A DNA stretch of 64,000 nt from Xylocopa sonorina (GCF_050948175.1 NC_135198.1:1749001-1813000); one strand, 5' to 3'. Positions 42,960 through 54,925 are shown, counted from the first letter of the stretch. Numbers and translations: made by a program. The notes: generated by a model not told the origin, from the letters alone.

Positions 42960-43885
42960 AAAAGCTGGAAAATCCAAATAAAAAGTAAACTAGTGTGTAA
43001 TGAACTATGATCATACGTTAATTGAAGTAAGATAAAAGCAGAAGCAAACATGATAGAGTGGAAGAACAGAAACGTGAGAGCTTTAGTCTGTTTATTTTTA
43101 AGTGTAAACAAAAGTCAAATAAATAACACGAAGAGATGTGAAACCTTTAAAACAATGTTGGATACGTTAAGAAACATGTACGAGTCGAGAGGCCTAGGGA
43201 GGAAGGCAATATTATACAAAACATTATACAAAATGAAGAAATAATCAAATGTTCCAATGGTAGAGTATGTAAAAAAATTTGTAAACGTCACTGAGAAACT
43301 CAAAAAAGCAGGTATAAAAATTCCTTGTGAGTTATTTTCAATAATGTTATTAAATTCTCTTCTACCAAAATATTATCTCAATACTTCTGTACAGTCATAG
43401 AATCTAGAGATAATTTATCAACAATAGATATCTTAAAACTAAAGTTAATCGAATTAGAAGCAAGGTTTGAAGAGAAAGGTACACAAGATCAAAGTGAAGA
43501 AAATAATGACTTCTAATAAAAACCCAATCCAAAGTTAAAACTGAAAATACATACAGTAAGTACAACAAAAAGAAGTTTAATAAAATTGGAATAAAGTGCA
43601 CTGTATGAGCAGCATAGTCAATATGCCAAAAAAAAAAAAACAATAAATGCCATTACATGAAGTATTAACCCAAAGTTTCAAGATTTTAATGAATGGTGCT
43701 TGGATAGTGGTGCCATGCGACACATGTGTAATCACAGAAACAACTTCATGGATATGAATCAAAATGTAAATGCCAATGTATATATTGCTGCCAAATAATA
43801 TGTTCATTGCAAGAGCATTGGTGATGTTAGGTTAAAAGTTACAAATTGCAGGAATACTATTGATAGTATTAGACTTTACGTCTAA
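42960..43885 (+). pseudogene. Ty1/copia gag to protease fragment
   Basis: MIEWKNRNVRALVCLFLSVN (43050), then CETFKTMLDTLRNMYESRGL and KAILYKTLYKMKK, the UBN2/gag block of copia. After a stop: VKKFVNVTEKLKKAGIKIPC, then IESRDNLSTIDILKLKLIELEARFEE (43395-43480), a degraded zinc-knuckle region with KCHYMK, and the protease site NEWCLDSGAMRH/HMCNHRNNF (43690-43745; DSGA is catalytic) through VRLKVTNCRNTIDSIRL near 43880. Three frame changes. The rest of pol is displaced: an RT scrap is at 44950. The start codon upstream is not defined. Confidence 0.85.
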
Positions 43886-44178
43886 TTTAGATTAGGTTAC
43901 GAAATTGCGGTATTGAGACCCCTTTTAGAGCTCCTCTTCTCTGCCCCCTCTTCCTAATTTGGTATGAGTAAGAGGGTGTTGGTTTTCGTTGGAAACCAAA
44001 TATAAAAATTAATCTCTTATATTTCTAAAGTTTGTTTATATAAAAGGCTCTATATGTTTTAACTTCAGTTCAGTTCTCTACAGAGAGTGCAAGGAAAAGG
44101 TCGCTTCCAGTGCGTAGAAATAAAGAACAATTATAGAAAAATGAATCGCTGTTGATTATTTGTAAAACCCATTTCTAA
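43886..44178 (+). repeat. LTR-like insertion in copia
   Basis: The copia frame stops making sense at about 43885. The following 290 bp have a TATA-like TATATAAAAGG (44035), AATAAAGAAC (44124) and end TTTCTAACA, as an LTR would. A short block (GGTTACGAAATTGCGG..TTGAGA) resembles 59030-59065. No duplication was defined. Confidence 0.35.
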
Positions 44179-44949
44179 CAAAGGGCTTTAGTAGATTGAC
44201 GATAAGGTCAACGATTGATGCCCCGAACAATGCCGAAACGCATAGCCCACCCCATCAAGGACCCGCTCAGAGCATCGAAGAAGCTACCGAATCGCGGGAG
44301 CTCTTAATTAGCGAGCGAGTACAGAGTGAGAATTCAAGTGAGAGCGAGAGAGAGATAACTAGAGTAAGAGCGAAATTGAGAGAGGAACCGAAGATCCGGA
44401 GTAAGAGTGAGTCCTGATCCGCTAAAGCGTATCCCTTTCTTTTTTACTGCGATTTATTGTTTTTTTCTTTTCTTTGATTTTACTTCTTTATATATTTGAT
44501 AACGGTAGCAGCAGCCGCGTGTGCCGAGCACCGCGTTGCGTATTTAATTAGTATGGAAACCCGCGTGTTTGACCTCCATTGCTGAACGCGTGTGTAGTGG
44601 ATTGGCTTTCGCGTTTACCTCGTACATTACGTTCCCTTGAGAGCCGTTCTGGCCAGGTTCGCATCAAGGAAATTGTAAACGGCCCTTACTCCTTTGTAGG
44701 TTTGTTAGCCGTCGGTAAGGATACGGAGTTTTTCGAGATTTCAAGTGCATTCATTTTCAGTCAAGTTGCGCGGTTCCGTTACCGGTTCCTGTAACTAGCG
44801 CCCATTTAGAGAACATTCCGAGTATTGAAAACTGGTCATGAACCCTGAAACTTCGAAGTACTCCCTAGCCGTTACTTTTGAGGCGTTTGCGTATTGCTGA
44901 GACCCGCGGTTGTACGGTATCTAACTATCTGGTGTCTGTTTGTTTAGCC
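44179..44949. other. Unassigned, contains 73-codon Ser/Glu-rich frame
   Basis: 44196-44417 encodes an acidic, Ser/Arg/Glu-rich stretch of 73 codons with no known domain; it may be a retroelement leader or gag start. Nothing else recognised up to the copia RT scrap. Confidence 0.25.
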
Positions 44950-45135
44950 CTTCCCTGCGTTCTCCAGTTAGAGACGAAGCTGCATCATAATGCATACATA
45001 CAAGATGATTTAAAAGAAACAATTTATATGGAGAAACCAGATTTTTTTTCAACGAACGATAAAAATCAGGTATTCCTTCTTCAAAAACCATTGTATGGAT
45101 TGAATTAATCTGGAAGAACATGGGATCAATTTCAC
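44950..45135 (+). pseudogene. Copia reverse transcriptase scrap
   Basis: NAYIQDDLKETIYMEKPDFF and QVFLLQKPLYGLN, then a stop and SGRTWDQF, the conserved copia RT block (AFL.GDL.E.IYM.QP ... L.KSLYGLKQ..R.W). About 55 residues only; possibly the same insertion as 42960-43885. Confidence 0.8.
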
Positions 45136-45639
45136 CCGGAACGGTGATACTGGAGACATAAAACTAAATTGAAGAAAATATATTTTAGACTTATTAAAAA
45201 AATTTTAAATGTACGAGCGCCGGTTATATGCGGCATTTATTTAATGACCTGTGTGGACAAGCACCGGATGTATCCGGCATCCATGTGGCAATCCGTGTGT
45301 GCAAACAGCATCTACAATTGGTAAAATTATATTTTATTTTACCGACGTACTAGATGAGGATCCTATTGAAAATATATATCGCACTTATGCATAAAATGGA
45401 CTTTTTGATTTTTGAACAATCATTTTCTACCTTTGTATCTGCGTTGAATAATTTATATTTCTGACATAATAGAAATTATTCTAGTAAAAAGTCTTTTTTT
45501 ACAAGAATTCTAAAAAAACAACTACAGGTGTAATCGTCGTCTAATTTCATTTGATCTAAAAAATTTTATGTTATGCTTTTATCCAAAATTTGTTCGTAGA
45601 TTTTAAAACATTTTTAGCCCTTTACAGGACGTTTAGTAC
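45136..45639. other. AT-rich; contains possible piggyBac left end
   Basis: At 45615 TTTAGCCCTTTACAGGACG resembles the piggyBac ends at 49808 and 10978 and lies just upstream of piggyBac H. No gene. Confidence 0.3.
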
Positions 45640-46280
45640 GACAAAAGATTCAGAAACGGACTAACTAACTCGAAAAATGACGAGAATTGTAAAAATGAAA
45701 ATAATTCTAATCGGTGTAAAAGGCGAAGAATAAATGTGATGTATAGTAGTCCTGAGTCGGAAACAGAATTGATTCAAGAATCTAATGACACGAATTGTGA
45801 AATAATATGGATAAAAAATCATTTTGTACTAAAAATTTATAAATTTAATTCAAAACATTTAGGAATCACCAAAGAAATACGCAGGTCATCACAATTCATT
45901 GAGTATTTTCAATTATTTATGTCTGAAGAATTCGTAGATATAACTGTAGACGAGTTCAACTATTATTAGGCCCAATAAAACAATAATAATGCAAATAATC
46001 TGGAAAACAACGACGCCAAACGAATTTTATTGTTTTTTGTCCATATACTTACTGATGACGCGCAATAAAAAGCTATCACTGAAGGAGTACTGGAACGCGG
46101 ACGACTATCAATACAGCGAAATTTTTGAAAGAATAATGACTAGAGACAGGTACCCCCTGCTTCTCCGAATGCTGCATATCTCCCACGAACCTAAATGCAT
46201 TGGCGACTGCCTGATATAAAACATATGGGCGGTGTCGATCGTATAGATCAGTATGTGTCAACGTACTGTTACTTCACTAA
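45640..46280 (+). pseudogene. piggyBac-like transposase H with large internal deletion
   Basis: Plus strand: an acidic start (SSPESETELIQESNDTNCE), then FNSKHLGITKEIRRSSQFIE, YFQLFMSEEFVDITVDEFNYY (46 kb side of the dimerisation region), NNANNLENNDAK, EFYCFLSIYLLMTRNKKLSL, EYWNADDYQYSEIF, ERIMTRDRYPLLLRMLHISHEP. The next recognisable piece (46215-46275) is HMGGVDRIDQYVSTYCYFTKS, which belongs about 250 residues further on. All three catalytic aspartates except the last GGVD are therefore deleted at about 46195-46215. The C-terminus is replaced by a Tigger gene at 46281. Confidence 0.8.
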
Positions 46281-47283
46281 ATCTTCAATGCTGATGAATC
46301 CGTGTTATTTTTAAAACAAATACCAGAAAAAACCTATTTGGTTAAAGCTCACAAATAAGTTAGTGGCCATAAAGCAGCAAAAAGTCGTATAACAGTTCAT
46401 TCTGCTGTAGCGCTTCAGGCGATCATATGATGAAACCATTAGTTATTAATAAATCAAAAACGCCAGGTTCACTTAAAGGAGTAAACATCAACAACCTTCC
46501 CGTTTACTGGATGGCCAATAAGAAGGCCACACTTTTTAATGAATGGTTTTACAACTTTTTTGTCCCAGACGTCAAAAGATACTTAAGTAAAAAGGGATTG
46601 CCTTTTAGGGCCCTTCTTTTAATTGATAATGCACCAGGGCATGCTCAAGATTTACAGCACGAAAAATATAACTTCTTTATTGCAGCCATTAGATCAAGGG
46701 ATAATTTCGAATTTTAAGGCACTATATATTTTAGAAGAAATGGAAAATCATGAATCTCTCCCAATTATAGATGTTTGGAAAAAATTTACAATTTTAGATT
46801 GTGCTAAGTATGTTTAAGTGTCATACACCGAGACTAAGCAATCAACGATCAATGCCTGCTGGAAAAAATTATGGCCAGATGTAGTTAAAGCTGAAAATTT
46901 TAGATTATCCTTGGGGCATGAATACATATTCTCAGACAACGGAGATGCCGCATACAATAGGAGGGCAAGGTCTCGAGGATTTCGCTGAGGCAGATATCGT
47001 AGAACTAATGTCGGACAAAGAATTACATGAGGATGATCTAGTTGACATGGTTAATGAAGCATATGATCGTGGTAGTGATCCTGATGAAGAGGAGTCTGAA
47101 CCAATTGCATTCACAGTAAAAGTTATCCGGGAAGAACTTAAATTAGGGCGAAAATTAGGTAGTCATTTTCTACAAAATGACCCGAATATTGAACAAGCTC
47201 TTGTATTTCAGCAAGATATTAATAAACGCTTAACTCAATATGAGGAGGTCTATAAAGATTTGATCGAAAATCATACACAATAG
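46281..47283 (+). pseudogene. Tigger/jerky-like transposase (DDE_1), 3' part
   Basis: Starts inside the catalytic domain with IFNADESVLFLKQIPEKTYLV (first Asp), ITVH, GDHMMKPLVINKSKTPGSLKG, NEWFYNFFVPDVKRYL, then LLLIDNAPGHAQDLQHEK (second catalytic Asp), TSLLQPLDQGIISNFKALYI, VWKKFTILDC and the C-terminal acidic region: GGQGLEDFAEADIVELMSDKE through FQQDINKRLTQYEEVYKDLI. Frame changes at 46435, 46660 and 46820. The N-terminal HTH_psq/CENPB-type DNA-binding domains are missing. It matches the Tigger1/JRK-like type, unlike the scrap at 1-486. Confidence 0.88.
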
Positions 47284-47744
47284 TTAATAACGGATTTCAT
47301 TACAAAGGTTCGCCGATCTGAAATTGTTTTTAATTCATTTACCATCAAACTTGAATTGCATCAGGTATTATCGAGTAATGAAAGTGACATCATATTAATC
47401 GGGAATAAAAGACTAGTACTCTACAAAAGTGATAAGAGTAATTAAATTTTTGGTTAAATTTTTTAATTTATGTTTCTTGTTTCTATATGTAAAATGAATT
47501 ACATACATACACCTTTATATTTTTATCATTTTATGAATAGACCCTTATTTTTATATTTTTTAATATATATTTAGTTTTATTTTACGTTTAAATAAATAAC
47601 TGAATTATGCACATTTCTCTAAGGAACCTATCTTCCGTGTTAATTAGGGTACAGGTGTATTCTTTTTGATTTTGAAGTGTACGTAAGAATACTTTAAAGT
47701 GTAAGTAAAAGTGCAGATCCATCAAATGTTATGTATTATACTTC
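47284..47744. other. AT-rich, 3' flank of Tigger, no gene
   Basis: Nothing recognised. May include the Tigger 3' untranslated region and terminal repeat. Confidence 0.3.
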
Positions 47745-48835
47745 CCAATAAAAAGTGCACGCAAAACACATTCCAAATGTATTTTTGGCTGCAAAGGTGT
47801 CGATCATCACGATTTGTACAATATTAAATAAGATTTAAGAACTGAAATTCTTATTAAACACCGCGTTATTATACATAATGACTCCAGGTGTTGCAGGTGA
47901 CATTTTAAAGACGGCACTATCAACTGGGAAAATGTTTCAACCCTTCAAGAAAACATACAACATGATATGATAAATTTATCCGTGAGTGGAATATGTAGAA
48001 ATTTGAGGTCCAGTGTATGGCATTCCCTGCTTGTCTTGTGCAGGTAACATAGACCAGATCCATGTGCGCGTGAGAAACGGCCCATACGTAAGCAGGGGAA
48101 ACTTTCTCAAGAGGACATGTTCGCCCTTAACCATGTCCTGTTGGGTAGTATGCAGTTGGCATTGGAAGAGATAACATTGACAAGACTAAAAGTAATAAAG
48201 ATTTTAAGACCAAACGTATTCTGGAATCACCTTCTAGAAATCGTTAATATAATTGATGATCTCCGGAACTATAACCTTTATATACAAGAAAGTGAAACGA
48301 AGTGCACTTTTTTCCACAATAGTGACGGAATAAAATATTGGACAGGATTTCGTTTTGGGAAAAACGAGTGCCGAATTTGAATAATAAGCTTGGAACATAT
48401 CTAATGCAACTGTACCATGGCTTTTCTCAAAATGAAATGGCTTTTCTTCTTCATCTGTCGCAGGCATCAATAAGACAAGTGATATCTTCCGTAAGAGAAA
48501 CAATTATGACTAATTTTGTACCGCATATGTTACACATGCCAAAATTAAAAGGCAGACTTCGGCTAATAGACTACAGAAAATGACGATGCAACAATCACAG
48601 TATGGGATGGTCCTATATTTATTTCAATAAAAGCACGAATTATTGTTTTCAAAGAGTGACATATAGTGGTCAGCAAAAAAGAGCAACTATCAACCTCTAA
48701 AGCAAACGAAAGTCGATTATGTATCACACAAAGATGGATAGTAGAAAGTGTAAACAGCTCGCTTAAAAGATTTAAATACTTCAAAAAAGCTAGAGCTTCG
48801 GAATGCGTCCCGAAATTGTTTGAAGATTTTTAAAT
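47745..48835 (+). pseudogene. PIF/Harbinger ISL2EU-type transposase
   Basis: Plus strand in several frames: an N-terminal cysteine/histidine domain with FGCKGVDHHDLYNIK, LRTEILIKHRVIIHNDSRCC (47790-47900; the RCC..H pattern of ISL2EU proteins), LSQEDMFALNHV-like residues, then FHNSDGIKYWTGF (48320), VPNLNNKLGTYLM...LYHGFSQNEMAFLLHLSQASI (HTH_Tnp_4, 48370-48480) and VISSVRETIMTNFVPHML. The DDE_4 catalytic region survives only as a 3' part, LCITQRWIVESVNSSLKRFKYFKKA (48715-48795; the Glu of this block is the third catalytic residue), with ASALHVLHNVYF at the end. Internal deletion between 48560 and 48690. Confidence 0.7.
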
Positions 48836-49803
48836 TGCAAGTGCACTTCATGTACTACATAACGTATACTTTAAACTAATATACTTTTTAAATGAATATA
48901 TAGTGATAACAATGATCTAGAAGTGACGTCAATATTGTTAAAAGATCTAAACACACCAAACATAATGCAGCAAAATGTGGAATGCGAAGGTATGCAAGAA
49001 AAATAAAAAACTTCGAAAACATGACAATACATACAACATTGTAAAGGCTTCCCAGTCTGAACATTAAAGTGTTTAAAATCTTTCACGGGATCATATCAAT
49101 TATCACTTGCAAAATCGTATACAGAAAATCACTTACTTTCAGACACCATTGTCCATAAAAGCGAAATTACACTCAAGTCTCTGTCTACTCTACTTACTTA
49201 GTATTTTGTCTATTTTGTCTACCCCGTTAGTGCCTTACTTATTAAAAGTCCCGTTAGATCGGGTAGCCTCGAATCGGTTACCCCTACTGCAAGGTAGCGA
49301 CCACCATCACTTCGGAATCAAGAACAGCTCGCGGATTGGCTCAACTATTGAGCTACGAACCTCTATATAAGTGTACATTTTTCTAAATACAGCCAGTGTC
49401 GAATTATACCAAGACCAACTAAGGTTTACTAAACAGATCGAATGTATTATTTAAATATAGAGTTGGATTGGACAGCGAAAGTCGTCCTAGATATTTCATC
49501 CGAGCAATCAGGCAAGGAGAAATTAAAGACGCATCAAATATGGTACATGGAATTTGAACGATACAATGATCTTTCAACACCAGCTGATTTTTTAAATGTA
49601 CATTTTCCTCATTTACGACCAACATTCGAAGATATAGATGATGAAGGAAAATAACATACGAAAGAAGAAGATGGACATACCGGAAAAGAAGAATAATGTA
49701 AGTGACATTAGTTTAACAAAGTATTTTCAAAAATGAATTCTTCTTAGTATAATAATGATCCTAGTCTCCGATGATAACAATTTTAGTAATAAGTCATAAT
49801 ATG
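48836..49803. other. Unassigned; LTR-like promoter segment at 49130-49440
   Basis: 49355-49370 reads CTCTATATAAGTGTAC, a TATA-like element in a GC-moderate segment resembling an LTR promoter. A 70-codon frame (49442-49654) follows with no recognised domain. No second copy in the window. Confidence 0.3.
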
Positions 49804-50736
49804 TTAACCCTTTTAGTGCCAGCGGGCCCGCGATCGTTATGCGAAAACTGCCACAAGCTGACCGCCCGGCGAGATTACGTGCTGAGGAATTTTTTCTCAG
49901 CCTCGTTTGAAAGACCCCGCTTGGTTACATTCAGGTCATTGTTTCTCTGAGTGTCAAATGGCATTGGCTTACACTTAGTCAATAAGTAGTACAGACCACC
50001 ATGCTTTGGTTCATTTGGTTTTTTTCAGTCTATCTTTAGCGTCTGTTAAAGCCATTAAATTTTATTTGTCGAAACATAGCCTAAAGCAAAGGGAGGTTCA
50101 ACCAGGTCCGCTAATTCATAAAACGGCAACTGTCGATCCGTCCTTTGCTTTGTTGAATATAGCCACATTTGGCAAGCAGCTGTCCGGGGCAGGAATAGTA
50201 TCTAAAAAAGCCACTACTTTAGAAGTCGAGTTAATTATTCTTTACTACACATACCTACTAAAGGTCTTCGTCCTTTACTTTGAATCTTTTGTGTCGTTGC
50301 CCTATTTATCAAGTTAAGGCGCTTTTGGTTTTATTGCTTGCTACGGTCAAAATTAGGACACGCGGAATCCACGGGTGCGACACCCGAGAGTAAGTCTCGG
50401 TACCTGCGGGTGACCGATGGTTTGGGGCGGTAATTTTATTAGAATTTGCATTAACCAATAATCTTCGACACCTGCTTCCTTCACCAAATTCCGTACAATG
50501 TTCAATGCCGAATCCGCATGTCCTAGCTAAATAACACACCCACCAGCGAACCTTTATATCTTGTCATCCATAGGAAAGTTAGTTAAAAACATACAAAACA
50601 TCATAGGATACACGTATCAAATTGCTTGTCGAACGTTTCATTAATTACTGCACTCAACAGTTACCGAAATATAATTTATAAGAAATACGAGTCGTTGAAG
50701 ATCATTCTTTATCACAGTTAATTCCTCAACCACACC

Positions 50737-50758
50737 AACGTTAAACTAAACGTTGGCA
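50737..50758. other. Short hairpin CCAACGTT..AACGTTGG
   Basis: A near-perfect 9-10 bp inverted repeat with a 3-4 bp loop inside the 5' part of piggyBac element J. Function unknown; it may simply be chance. Confidence 0.4.
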
Positions 50759-50849
50759 ATTAACAGCGTCAGTTAGTGAAAGTCCAGGCATTTTCCTGAT
50801 TTCTTCTATTCCAATATTTGGTTTTAGTCAATTCATATGTTATTTTGAA

Positions 50850-52000
50850 GTGGTACCTCGGTCAATAATGTTAGAACAAGTTCAAGAAGATAGTGCAGAA
50901 AGTTGGTGCCATCACATTTTAACAACAGCAATGCATCATCGAATAATGATGATCCGCCCCGTTGGATTTACTTCATCAAGAAGACTATTGTCATCCGAAA
51001 GTGAATTTGGTGAAAATTCGGGTACAACAATATAAGGTTGGGAAGAAGTGTTCCAGGATACTGATAATCCATCAGAAGCCCATTACAAATTTATATGAAA
51101 TAGCTGGTCCAAATCATACACTTCCTCGTGCTGCAGCGCCTACTACCTATTTTTTACCACAAGCAGATAATTTTTTGTCACGGAGAAATTCCCGTGCATG
51201 TAAGTGCAAGGATATTACGATATCTGAACTCAAAGGATTCCTCACCTGCGTAATAAATATGGGTCTACAAAAACGACCAACCATTTCGTCGTATTGGTCG
51301 ATTAATAACTCGCAGTATAATCTGTGATTTCACCGAATGTTTTCAAGAAACCGCTTCAAGTTGATTCAGCTTCATTTGGCTGATACAAAGTATCTTTCTC
51401 GACCCGGACAACCTGGATACCACCCATGTGCTAAAATCTAGCCTCTCATTGACTATGCCAACACAGTATTCAGGCAGATCTACACTCCCCACGAGCAGAT
51501 AAGCATTGACGAGAGTTTAGTGGGAACCAAAAACTACACACAAATGGTGCAGTACCTTTTTAATAAACACCATCACCTGTGGGGAATAAAACTGTGGAAC
51601 GATTCATAGAAACCGAAAATTTATACTCAAACCGCTTACTGAAAAATTTGCTGTAAGCGTAACGAAATATTTTTTATATGTTATAACAATTACATGTTAT
51701 TACAATTACAGTTACATCATTTACAAAGAGAATCTCCTCTCTAAGGAAAAGCCTATTACCTGTTTCCGTTGTCTGATTAGTATTGTGGAAACTCTTGCAA
51801 AAGAATGAGAAAGTGCGAAAAAAAACAGCGATGCGGAATCCAACAAACTGGAAAAATTACCAGGAAAGAAGAAGAAAGACTGTTGCGTATGCAGTAGGAG
51901 GAGTAAAGATGACGGCGGAAACCGAAAAAGAACCCGAACGATATGTTCAATTTGCAGGAAAGGTCTGTATGGTGTATGCTTTCCATAACATAAATGTAAT
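50850..52000 (+). pseudogene. piggyBac-like transposase J, frameshifted
   Basis: In order: GWEEVFQDTDNPSEAHYKF (51040-51095), RNSRACKCKDITISELKGFL (51195-51240) with TCVINMGLQKRPTISSYWSI, FHRMFSRNRFKLIQLHLAD (51330-51390), IDYANTVFRQIYTPHEQISIDESLVGTKN (51450-51530; SIDES holds the first catalytic Asp), FNKHHHLWGIKLW (51555-51595). The second Asp block is deleted, and the next recognisable piece is the C-terminal Cys-rich finger in shifted frames (KKKKDCCVCS, RTICS.CRKGLYGVC, 51860-51985). At least five breaks. The Met/acidic start around 50850-50930 is uncertain. Confidence 0.8.
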
Positions 52001-52129
52001 TCCTAAAATACTATGTTGCTTGCTAAATTCAAAGGTTATATATTCTTTATATACATAACAAAACGAATTTTATGTTATAATTCTAATACGAAACGTTTCC
52101 CCAAGGTAAGATTTATACCATTTAAAGGG

Positions 52130-53889
52130 CATAAATGAGCTTCCTATATTCAGTATTTGTTAAAATTTGATGATGCTTTTTTCGGCTATAGCAATTTTTC
52201 GCGATTTTTCACTACTCCGGAATAAATCAATATCAATATATAATATAAGTCAATATCTTTTTTCAGTCAAAAGTTATAGCCTCCGAAGTATTTCGCTAAA
52301 TATGTACTCTGACCCTGTCACGTAAGATTCAGAAAAATAACTTAAAGAACAAGAGCAACTGCTCACTCGACCCTTTATTTAATACACAAAATGTAAAATT
52401 TATTCTTACATTACCGATCCGGTTAGATATAGTAGCGAGTTTCACAGTGTAGGCTGATTATAACTTTTAGACTGCCAGACTAAACAATCCCTAGGTCTTC
52501 TTATACTCTGTGTTTTTCGGGAGTAGGGGTAGGATCTTAACCCTGCTCCTTAGAATTGGAGCATCATAATGTAAACTGGATGCGTCAGGCGGGTGACGCT
52601 TGTTTGTTTCGTTGTTTATCTAAACTATCGAAATTATGGGCGTTCCGGTGTGTGCCATTTGAGGGTGTGTTTGACATCACAACCTCCTCGCCCTCCGTTA
52701 TTACAAAGCTTGTCAAAAAGTTACGTTGACAATTGATGACTCAGAAATATACAAAGATTAAACAAAATCAGTTGGTGGCAGATACATATGATTTTTGAAT
52801 AGGGTCCTTTGTTTAAGAAATTTATTTATTTTTTATAAAACCTCTAAACAGCAGAGAAGGAACATCCGTTTAATCACGTGCGGTATGTGAAAATCTTAAT
52901 TCACCAACTGACTTCAGATTTCCACCAAATAAGTGATCAGGCTCTAACTTCAACCTCCAATTCTGAAAACATCCACCTGAATGGAAAGCTGCATAATATT
53001 CTAACAGGAGTTATTGAAAAGTCTGCTCTCAAAGAAATAAATCCGACAAAAGGCATCAAATAAAATATTATTGTGACACTTGACCCGAAAAACCGGGCAT
53101 GCATTTCGGCAGTTGTTATATGGAATATCATATAAAGCAAAATTACGAAGACTAATGTTTAAAAAATTATCTTCGTAAATGTGTAAGGATACATAAAGTG
53201 TTAAAATATAAAAGTTTTATACGTTAATTTGTATGTGTACTCATTTTAAGCTAGAGGTAAGAAATTTACCAAAAATGCTACAAAACATCTCGAGTTGCTG
53301 GTTTCTCGGCGCGAATAAGGTCTCCAGTACAAAAGGTTCAAAACACGAAAAGAACCTTCCGGACAACCTCAGAATTTTGTTGCTATCTTGGATGTTTTGT
53401 ATTTGATGGAAACTCAGATATAGAATTTCGTGTTGATTTTAAATCCATGAACGCCATGGGATTCTCTGGAGCTAGGTGGAGTAGCACTTTTGAGAACTCT
53501 GTGTTACCGAATCCCAATGATACCTGACATGTTGAGTGAGACTTCCCCAATGCTTCCGTGTCCGAGTCGCTCCTTTTGGAGTTGGGACAAAGGCAGTTCT
53601 TGCTAGTTTACAGCTTAGATGCGAGACTAGTCAGAAGAAGAGAAAAGAAGGATAAGGAGAAAAGATAGGGAAAAGGTAGATGATCTCTCGGAGGTAAACC
53701 CCGTATGGTCAATAACTAATCGTTGAAGCAGCAACTCTCTTAGGAGAGCGTGGTAGTCGTGCTACTATGGCTCGCTTGCAGGTTCAAGGAATCCAACGGA
53801 CTAATATCGGCCTTGGCCCAATTGCGACGACCTTGCTCGTTGCCCCTAAGACAAGATAAAAGCTTCGTCTTAGGCGAGTAGCGGTATAG
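52130..53889. other. Mostly unassigned; LTR-like patch and mariner end scrap
   Basis: 52370-52700 is GC-richer with TTTATTTAATAC and ends near a ACATCACAACCTCCTCG stretch, LTR-like in the minus sense but unpaired. 53352-53371 reads GAACCTTCCGGACAACCTCA, nearly the mariner terminal repeat found at 30776-30794. 52878-53063 is an open frame of 61 codons without a known domain. Confidence 0.3.
53352..53371. repeat. Orphan mariner terminal repeat
   Basis: GAACCTTCCGGACAACCTCA differs from the mariner end at 30776-30794 at about three positions, preceded by CACGAAAA as there (GGCACGAAC). No transposase or partner end nearby. Confidence 0.5.
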
Positions 53890-54284
53890 TTCATCCTCAA
53901 GGTTTTGCACTTTATAATCTGACAGCATCGCTATGGAGGAAAAGGATGACCGGATTACCCATGTGCGAATGCGGCCAGAAGAAAGAAGATATTAATCATG
54001 TCATATGGAGTCGCCCTAAGTGCGGTGGAGAGAGAGAAGATCTAAAGAAAACTCTAGACAAAAAAGGAGTAAGATACGATGTAGATATTAAAGATTACAT
54101 AGAAGAAGAATACATGACGATAGCGAGATCCACTATAGCATATTTGAAGGTCTCTCATTCTGATAGAATAGGAAAGATAATGTATACTATATATGTATAT
54201 AGTAAAATCGCAGCAACCAAAGAACATTATACAGCAGCGAAGAAATTAAAAGTCTGTGAATCTATTGTATGTTGCACTTAGCCA
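53890..54284 (+). pseudogene. Non-LTR retrotransposon C-terminal zinc-finger fragment
   Basis: The plus-strand frame, open upstream of the first Met, reads ALYNLTASLWRKRMTGLPMC then CECGQKKEDINHVIWSRPKC. The C.CG..(E)..NHV(I/L)W.CP pattern is the CCHC-like motif after the RT/RNase H of Jockey- and R1-type LINEs; here the expected Cys has become Arg-Pro (WSRPKC). It is followed by ILDKKG-like spacing and a helical tail KIMYTIYVYSKIAATKEHY ending at 54281, with an A-rich tract just after. Upstream RT is absent. Probably a 5'-truncated insertion. Confidence 0.65.
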
Positions 54285-54797
54285 ACAAAAAAAAAGCAAA
54301 AAAGGAGTATGAGTATGCAATGAGATAGAGTAAATGGAATGAGAGCGCAATAAAATTTATAAAATATTGTAAGAAAATAGTATAACAAAAGAATGGAATA
54401 TAAAAGAAAAAAAAACGTAAAAGACAATTTTCCGTAAGGTAAAATAAGAGTGCAGAACTCTTCAAATATTGATAAACCAGTAGAGAAAATAATAAAACTT
54501 GAACTTGAATGTTAAAAGGATGGTCTTTGTGTAGTATTCGCAACAGAGTTGACATGAATGTCAAAAGAGTGTTATATTTATAAAAAAAAAGTATAAGTGC
54601 TATGATGATTCCTTAAAAAAAAAACTGAAGAGAACAAAGAAGAGAATAATCTCGAGACTATAGAAATAGAAATGGAAGAGGAAGAAGTAAGCGATGATGC
54701 AGCAAGCTCTGCGTCAAAGACGAATTAGATTAAATAGATTAAGAAAAAGGGAAAAAACAATAGAAGAGAAAAGAGTTTATATTAAAAATTTCGTTTT
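54285..54797. other. AT-rich, A-rich tracts, no gene
   Basis: Poly(A)-like runs at 54289-54302, 54399-54416 and 54580-54600 follow the LINE fragment. No ORF with a known domain. Confidence 0.35.
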
Positions 54798-54925
54798 TTC
54801 GTGTTGTGGCAGTTACGATTCCGCAACCACGCAATTGTTTTGGAGTTTTAGAGACCGTAAATTTTTCGTCCGAATGTCACAACACGTTCCTACGGTCCAG
54901 CGTAGGTTTGGTCGCTGTAGGTCAG
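54798..54925 (+). repeat. Repeat R6 (LTR-start-like), copy 1
   Basis: GTTGTGGCAGTTACGATTCC ... TAGAGACCGTAAATTTTTCG ... GGTCCAGCG matches 62793-62905 in the same orientation. TGTGGCAGTTACGATTC could be an LTR start; the downstream 500 bp (CT-rich, several promoter-like words) has no copy here. Confidence 0.6.

Larger units (their letters stand above)
49808..52129 (+). mobile_element. piggyBac element J, ends approximate
   Basis: The left end is TTAA (49804-49807) then CCCTTTTAGTGCCAGCGGG. The candidate right end is CCATTTAAAGGGCATAA near 52115-52130, the imperfect inverse; its TTAA has decayed. Total about 2.3 kb with the transposase in plus orientation between, as expected. Confidence 0.45.

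Noticed and set aside
43404..43807. Minus-strand Phe/Tyr/Leu-rich ORFs
   Set aside because: Antisense of the copia gag-protease region.
50006..50317. 103-codon ORF as a membrane protein gene
   Set aside because: It lies within piggyBac element J upstream of the transposase and shows no signal or domain; probably chance.
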